From NCBI GenBank assembly GCA_029204225.1, contig CM055094.1, positions 64,258,714 to 64,322,713 of the forward strand: a stretch of DNA of 64,000 nucleotides. Direction: 5' to 3'. The position numbers and the translations under genes are program-made. Of the stretch, positions 58,831 to 64,000 are shown one piece after another. The stretch's first letter is position 1; the number at the start of each line of letters is the position of its first letter. The notes below the pieces were generated by a model that was given only the letters and a program-made list of their open reading frames with translations, was not told the origin of the DNA and made no database searches. Origin of the DNA: Diphasiastrum complanatum (lineage: Eukaryota > Streptophyta > Lycopodiopsida > Lycopodiales > Lycopodiaceae).

Positions 58831-60385
58831 GATTGAATAGTAATCTAGCTTATAGATCTTGTTTGGATCTTAAGTAGGTGGTTTCTCCATCATTTCTAGG
58901 ATCAAATGGGTTTATTTTGTTGTATTTTTCACAATACCAATACTTAAACCTATCGTATAAAACGTAGGTAATGCACCATTTTCGTAACCCTTGAGCATAT
59001 CCACTCTTTCCAAGAGTCCGCCAGCTATCGCTCTATTTCATACATTTTAATTACTAATCGTGTCTTAAAAGTAAATCAATACATGTGTGTGCTTATACTT
59101 GGCCAAGAACTTTACCCTAGCACTTGTAATAGGATTAGAGAAAATCCATGTCATTCCAATCCCTACGAGTGTGGCGATCTCTTGCACAACTCCATGTGCA
59201 TTAAGAGCGTCTAGGTTATTAATACTTGTTTCATTGGTATTTACCTATTTAAATAGGTAAAAACTGAAGAACAATTATACTTGTTGTCTTATTTAGTGAG
59301 GTATGATTAAAAAATGAAAATTAGATTGGTCATTTACTATTTTTAGATGTAGGTAAGGTAGGAACATTTTTCTACTCTCTATCATCATCTTACAATGTCC
59401 ATTTGTTTAGATACGACCATTCAAAATAAATTAATGCCATTAGTAGCTTCTTAACATGCCAACTCTTTTAGTGAGAAATGCGGTAAATTCGTCATTTGCA
59501 TAAAAGCAACCGAGATATGTAGGAATCACCAACCTGAATGGTAGTTGCAAGTGAATCTTGTGAAGATGTCATGTTTTCTTGTGAATGTCTTAAACAAAAA
59601 ATGATCTATGCCGAATCTGGGTCTATTCTTATAGATGTGAGTATTCACAAGCCCAAAAGAAAGTGTTATCATCACACTACAAGTTTCTCCAAATCCTACT
59701 CATATAAGCTTTTACGATGTATTGTAAAGTATAGTATTTCATTTCTCATATTGACTTAAATCTAAAGAGTGATAGTCTATTACATACCTTGCTTGCTACT
59801 TTTTGGAATGCTTGTAGACCATTGTTGTCCAGCAACGATGGACTCCAAGCCATTACGTGCTACTAACATACCGAAGAAGTAATCAAGCTAGTGATGAAAA
59901 ACAACGCATTTAGAGATGGACTATCATCGTTGTCCACTCCCAAATTCATAGAAAAACATGTTATATTGCATACAAAGGGTTGCTTACATGAATTCAAAGC
60001 AAATTTATACATAGGTAGGTGCTCTACCATTAATGTCCAACGATGGGCAGATTCACATGCCATAAACAAATTATCACAAGGCATACAATCCACTCCTCCA
60101 CAACGATGGATAGAGGTCGATCACTACTATCAATGATTACATATCCAATATGGCTAGTGCTGGGCAGATTGTAATAGAGCTCAATGTAATACATAGCTTT
60201 TCACATAAAAACCATCAAAGTGGATATAAAAGAGATGGTAGATGGCTGAGCTCCAACGTTGAAGGCTGTGAGCATTGATTCATAAGCAAAATGTGACAAT
60301 GTGCTATCATCATAGTTCATTTCATATGCATATAAGATCATGTAGAATATCTCTTACCAGTTGTATGTCGGGTTGTTGTTCAATT
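58831..60385. other. Intergenic DNA with CCAACGATGG-type motifs
   Basis: ORFs at 59538-59759 and 59891-60136 (+) have no recognisable domain. CAACGATGG or its complement appears near 59832, 59927, 60044 and 60104, similar to the CCATCGCTGG cluster at 32 kb. Confidence 0.35.
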
Positions 60386-60520
60386 GTTTGTAGATGGGCG
60401 CTATGTTTCCAATCATGTTTTTCCAAAGAGGAGAGGGAGAAAGGAGAGAAGAAGAAGAGTGGTGAAGAATTGAGGGAGTATACCACTCTTTTTATAGGTG
60501 AAGGCTTATGAAAGTATTAA
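60386..60520 (-). promoter_or_regulatory. Promoter-like TATA plus leader and short first exon (minus)
   Basis: On the minus strand CCTATAAAAAGAGTGG (about 60485-60500) is followed by a CT-rich leader, an ATG near 60420 giving MIGNIAPIYKQLNNNP, and a good donor TGGTAAGAG near 60360. The similar arrangement at 32650-32710 (TATATA, leader, short ORF, GTAATT) suggests a repeat family with its own promoter. No downstream exon was identified. Confidence 0.3.
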
Positions 60521-60744
60521 GGCTAAGTGGTAACATCCACTTGATAACTTGTAGAGAGGATAAACATTTTTGGCCGTACGATGATGTTTGGATGATCTTG
60601 GCCATCAAAATTGCCTTAAGCGAAAGTGGAGGTCTTTTTTTTAAAATTAGGAAGTGCCCACCATATGTTTTAAACAAAATGGGGTCATATACCCAGCATT
60701 TCTATTATTCTGAATGTAATAAACCATAGCTAGATACCATCCAT

Positions 60745-61469
<725 letters not shown>

Positions 61470-61945
61470 TGGCTGTATACTTTTTAGAATCCTATATGAT
61501 TATAAAAACATGCCTATAAAAAAAAAATCAAAGTAGGTCTATAGAGATAGATACGTGCATCCAAAGTTGCCCATTTGGAAGTATCATATTTGAGTGTATA
61601 ACACCATGATTTTAATAATATGTTTTTTGGGATGTTTATCTTAAAAAGAATTATATGACATCAAAACATGTCTCTTGAATTTTTTTCAATTTGGAGTTAT
61701 GTAGAAATTATATATATGTGTGCATCTAAAGTTACCCATGTCAAGTGCTGAAAAATGTTGAAAATTATTGAAAGGTGGTAGAAAGTTGCAGCTCTTTTGG
61801 AGTTGCTTTTTACAACTCTTTCTTTGGCTATCTACTTTCAAAAATCATTTATGACCATAGAAACATGTCTATAAAAAAAATTTAAATTTGGAGTCCTATA
61901 GAGAAATATATGTGCACGTAAAGTTACGCATGTAAAGTGCTGAAA
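61470..61945. repeat. Degenerate satellite-like tandem repeat, ~180-bp period
   Basis: The block TATRA..AACATGYCTATAAAAAAA, then TTTGGAGTYCTATAGAGA, ATATRTGYRC and AAAGTTRCSCATG, appears three times at about 61490-61575, 61645-61760 and 61845-61945, with heavy divergence. It continues as AT-rich sequence on both sides. Confidence 0.6.
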
Positions 61946-63500
61946 ATTAAAGTTTTTTGGAGGTAAATTGCCATCAATTGAGAGAAAAAATTTTAAAGTC
62001 TTACAATAACACAATGAAAAGTTGAGTCTAGTTCCACATACTAGAATGGATTGGAATTTCAATCATTTGATGGCATGTTATGTCTCGTCAAGTGACCCAA
62101 GATTTTATGTGCATTTTTGTGCGCACGCGCATAGAAGTGTGCTAAAAACAACTCCAGTATTAAATTTTTTGTTTTAAGTAGTGAAAAAGTCAATTTCTTT
62201 CCATTTATGATTCAAGTAGTTTATTGCAAAGTTAACTCCACGAGCTCACTTTTTAATTATCAGAAGTTTTTAATTCAAAGAGAAGCTATCAATAATTATT
62301 GTCAAGTGGGGCAAAAAAAATGAGGCCTTTTTTGTTCTCGAGGCTACAAACTTCTCTAACGTTTCTAGGAAACTTTCATAGGAAAAATCAAAAATTTGGA
62401 AAGTGTAATTAAATTATTTGACTAAAATGTGAGAAAACATATTAAGCATTTTTTCATTGTTTTGAATAGAACATTTCCAATTACCTTTTTCTATTAAATT
62501 TTTTGAAGATATAAGGGCAAATGCTTTTGAGTTGATTCCTTGTAGTTATAGAATTCAAGATTTGATATGTTACTAAAGGTAAAAATATGTTACTAAAGGT
62601 AAAAAACATTATTAAAGATCTAATGTGGTAAAAAAAAAAGATTACAAAATTTCAATAAATTTGCCCAATGCACTAGATTTAAATTAAAAAATAAAACCAT
62701 ATCTCACAGATCTATTCTCAATTATTCATGTCGAGTAGCATCTTGTCTTTAGGTATCACGATATAAAAAATATGTTTTAAAAAGATTTAATATAGATGCT
62801 TGTCTCTATGCCCTCTCCTAAGATTGGAAAATCACCTAATAAAGTGAAGTACATAAACATGATGCAATGCTATCATTACCTGTTTTTTGGCATGTAGCAT
62901 GAGTAATGTTATATGATTACAATCTTGATAAAGTAATCGCAACCAAGTCATAATTTCTAGAAAAATTCAAATACAAAGAATATTCAAAGAGTATTGGCTT
63001 GAACCATTTATTATAGCGAAATATGTGAATTTTTCATAGGGTCTTATGTATATCTTAAAGAGCAAAAATATCTCATGTTAGTTAAAAAAAACACATGTTT
63101 ATTCATGATCAAACAATTATAACCTGAGAGCCTCAATGAAAATAATTGAAATCTATGAAACTATCCATAAGTATAAAGTTTTTTTACTTTTGGTCAAATA
63201 TCCAAATATGCAGTTTACAAACTACAAACTATCATTCAAAGGTCACTTACAACTGAAATTGTCACATTGTGAACAATCATAATAAGGTCACTTACAACAA
63301 AATTTACATTAGTACTTATGGAGAGTTTTCCCCTTGGGATGGTTACATGACAATTGGAGTAAAATCATTGCCAACATTAAGAACATTAAGCATGTCACAG
63401 CTAAAGTTTTCGCTAATAGAATATTGTTGCAAGCCCTTCCTCTGACTTAGATGCAAATCCAAAGTGTGACTGACAAAAGCTATGATAAATATGGCCATAG
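61946..63500. other. AT-rich gene-poor DNA
   Basis: No supportable ORF. A short tandem AAAAATATGTTACTAAAGGT (62560-62602) is present. Confidence 0.45.
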
Positions 63501-63509
63501 TGTAGAACA

Positions 63510-63853
63510 TATAGGATTTGACATAATCATCGACTTGGATACACGGTACTCCAATGCTCGATATTATTTGTTACAACTCATTATTCCGAACTAGGCCATA
63601 AATGTAATTAATAACCTTGTGAGGACCTAGTTTTTTGGGCCTTGGTGGGACATCATCTTATGTATAGATGTGATAGATTTAGATTAGAGAATAAGTGTGA
63701 GGGATTTGGCACCCTACGTGTCTACCTAGTGATCACATTGTTATTTCATTAATAGATAGCAACAAAGGTGACTTTTAGGCCATTTGCGAGAGCTAATTGC
63801 TTTGCATTTGCTTGGAAATAGGGTTTGAAGGTGGGTGAGAAAAGGTCCCTACA
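63510..63853 (+). mobile_element. Ty3/gypsy LTR, copy 3 (5' boundary uncertain)
   Basis: The first part (63530-63624) is shared with 37187-37320. The last part (TTGCTTTGCATTTGCTTGG, GGGTGAGAAAAGGTCCCTACA) matches the LTR ends at 10530-10548 and 33125-33144. Confidence 0.6.
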
Positions 63854-63857
63854 ATTT

Positions 63858-63875
63858 TGGCATCATTGCTAGGGA
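63858..63875 (+). other. Decayed tRNA-Asp primer binding site
   Basis: TGGCATCATTGCTAGGGA against the canonical plant gypsy site TGGCGCCGTTGCCGGGGA: 13 of 18 match, and the differences are mostly C-to-T or G-to-A, as expected from deamination of methylated cytosines. Confidence 0.6.
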
Positions 63876-64000
63876 TTAATGCCATATTTTTGGTTTGTTG
63901 GCATGCTTATGATGTTTGGATGAATGTTAGCTTGAATTTAGGCATCTTGGTTTTGCCATAGTAGTGTAAGGTTGCATTTTTGGTGGATTTAGGGTTAGAT
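63876..64000 (+). mobile_element. Gypsy leader after primer site, cut by window end
   Basis: TTTGGTTTGTTGGCATGCTT, TGATGTTTGGATG and ATTTAGGCATCTTGG follow the same order as 33185-33240, so the element body should continue beyond the window. Confidence 0.5.

Overview
The window is nuclear DNA of a land plant with a large, repeat-rich, AT-rich genome. Plant-style GT-AG introns, many Ty1/copia pieces primed by initiator-Met tRNA, Ty3/gypsy pieces with tRNA-Asp-like primer sites, long (GA/CT)n tracts and nested insertions all point that way. I cannot name the species. The one functional-looking host gene is a cation-chloride cotransporter that reads closer to animal and algal KCC/NKCC proteins than to the usual flowering-plant CCC1. 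Together with a plant Penelope-like relic and a decayed DDE transposase/DNA-methyltransferase pair, this suggests a seed-free plant (bryophyte, lycophyte or fern); that placement is inference.

Layout. 1-7.8 kb: seven minus-strand exons of the cotransporter, about 457 codons covering the N-terminus and most of the membrane domain; the 3' half lies beyond the left edge. One 3.4-kb intron carries a tRNA-derived SINE head. 7.8-11 kb: upstream and intergenic DNA with tandem duplications, microsatellites and a gypsy LTR fragment. 11.2-12.3 kb: gypsy gag/pol debris. 13.5-19.7 kb: the most unusual unit, a broken minus-strand transposase (catalytic signatures MDQKKT, QLDNTTRENKN and GHTHDQID) facing away from a broken plus-strand gene with a nuclear-localisation-like stretch, a ParB-like segment and the C-terminal half of an N4/N6 amino-DNA-methyltransferase. 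Between them lies an array of 17-bp odd palindromes whose arms change in a compensatory way.

20-33 kb: gypsy pol debris, a solo copia-type LTR, a 191-bp-arm inverted repeat (hairpin/MITE-like), a defective copia element (24.96-29.82 kb), and low-complexity DNA with a recurrent CCATCGCTGG motif. 33-38 kb: dispersed LTR-like repeats, a Penelope-like reverse-transcriptase relic, two copia fragments pointing in opposite directions, a 220-codon ORF of unknown nature, and a possible relic of the same transposase family. 38-42.7 kb: gene-poor AT-rich DNA. 42.7-58.5 kb: a nest of copia-type elements, including an RNase-H-only deletion derivative with complete LTRs, PBS and PPT, and a 4.4-kb LARD-like element with an exact TTTTC target duplication inserted just behind another element's primer site. 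58.5-64 kb: minisatellite, microsatellite and satellite-like DNA, ending in a gypsy LTR with a decayed tRNA-Asp primer site.

No rRNA, tRNA gene, CRISPR array or bacterial-type operon was seen. Almost every coding remnant except the cotransporter carries stops, frameshifts or deletions. All assignments come from reading the sequence; no database search was run.
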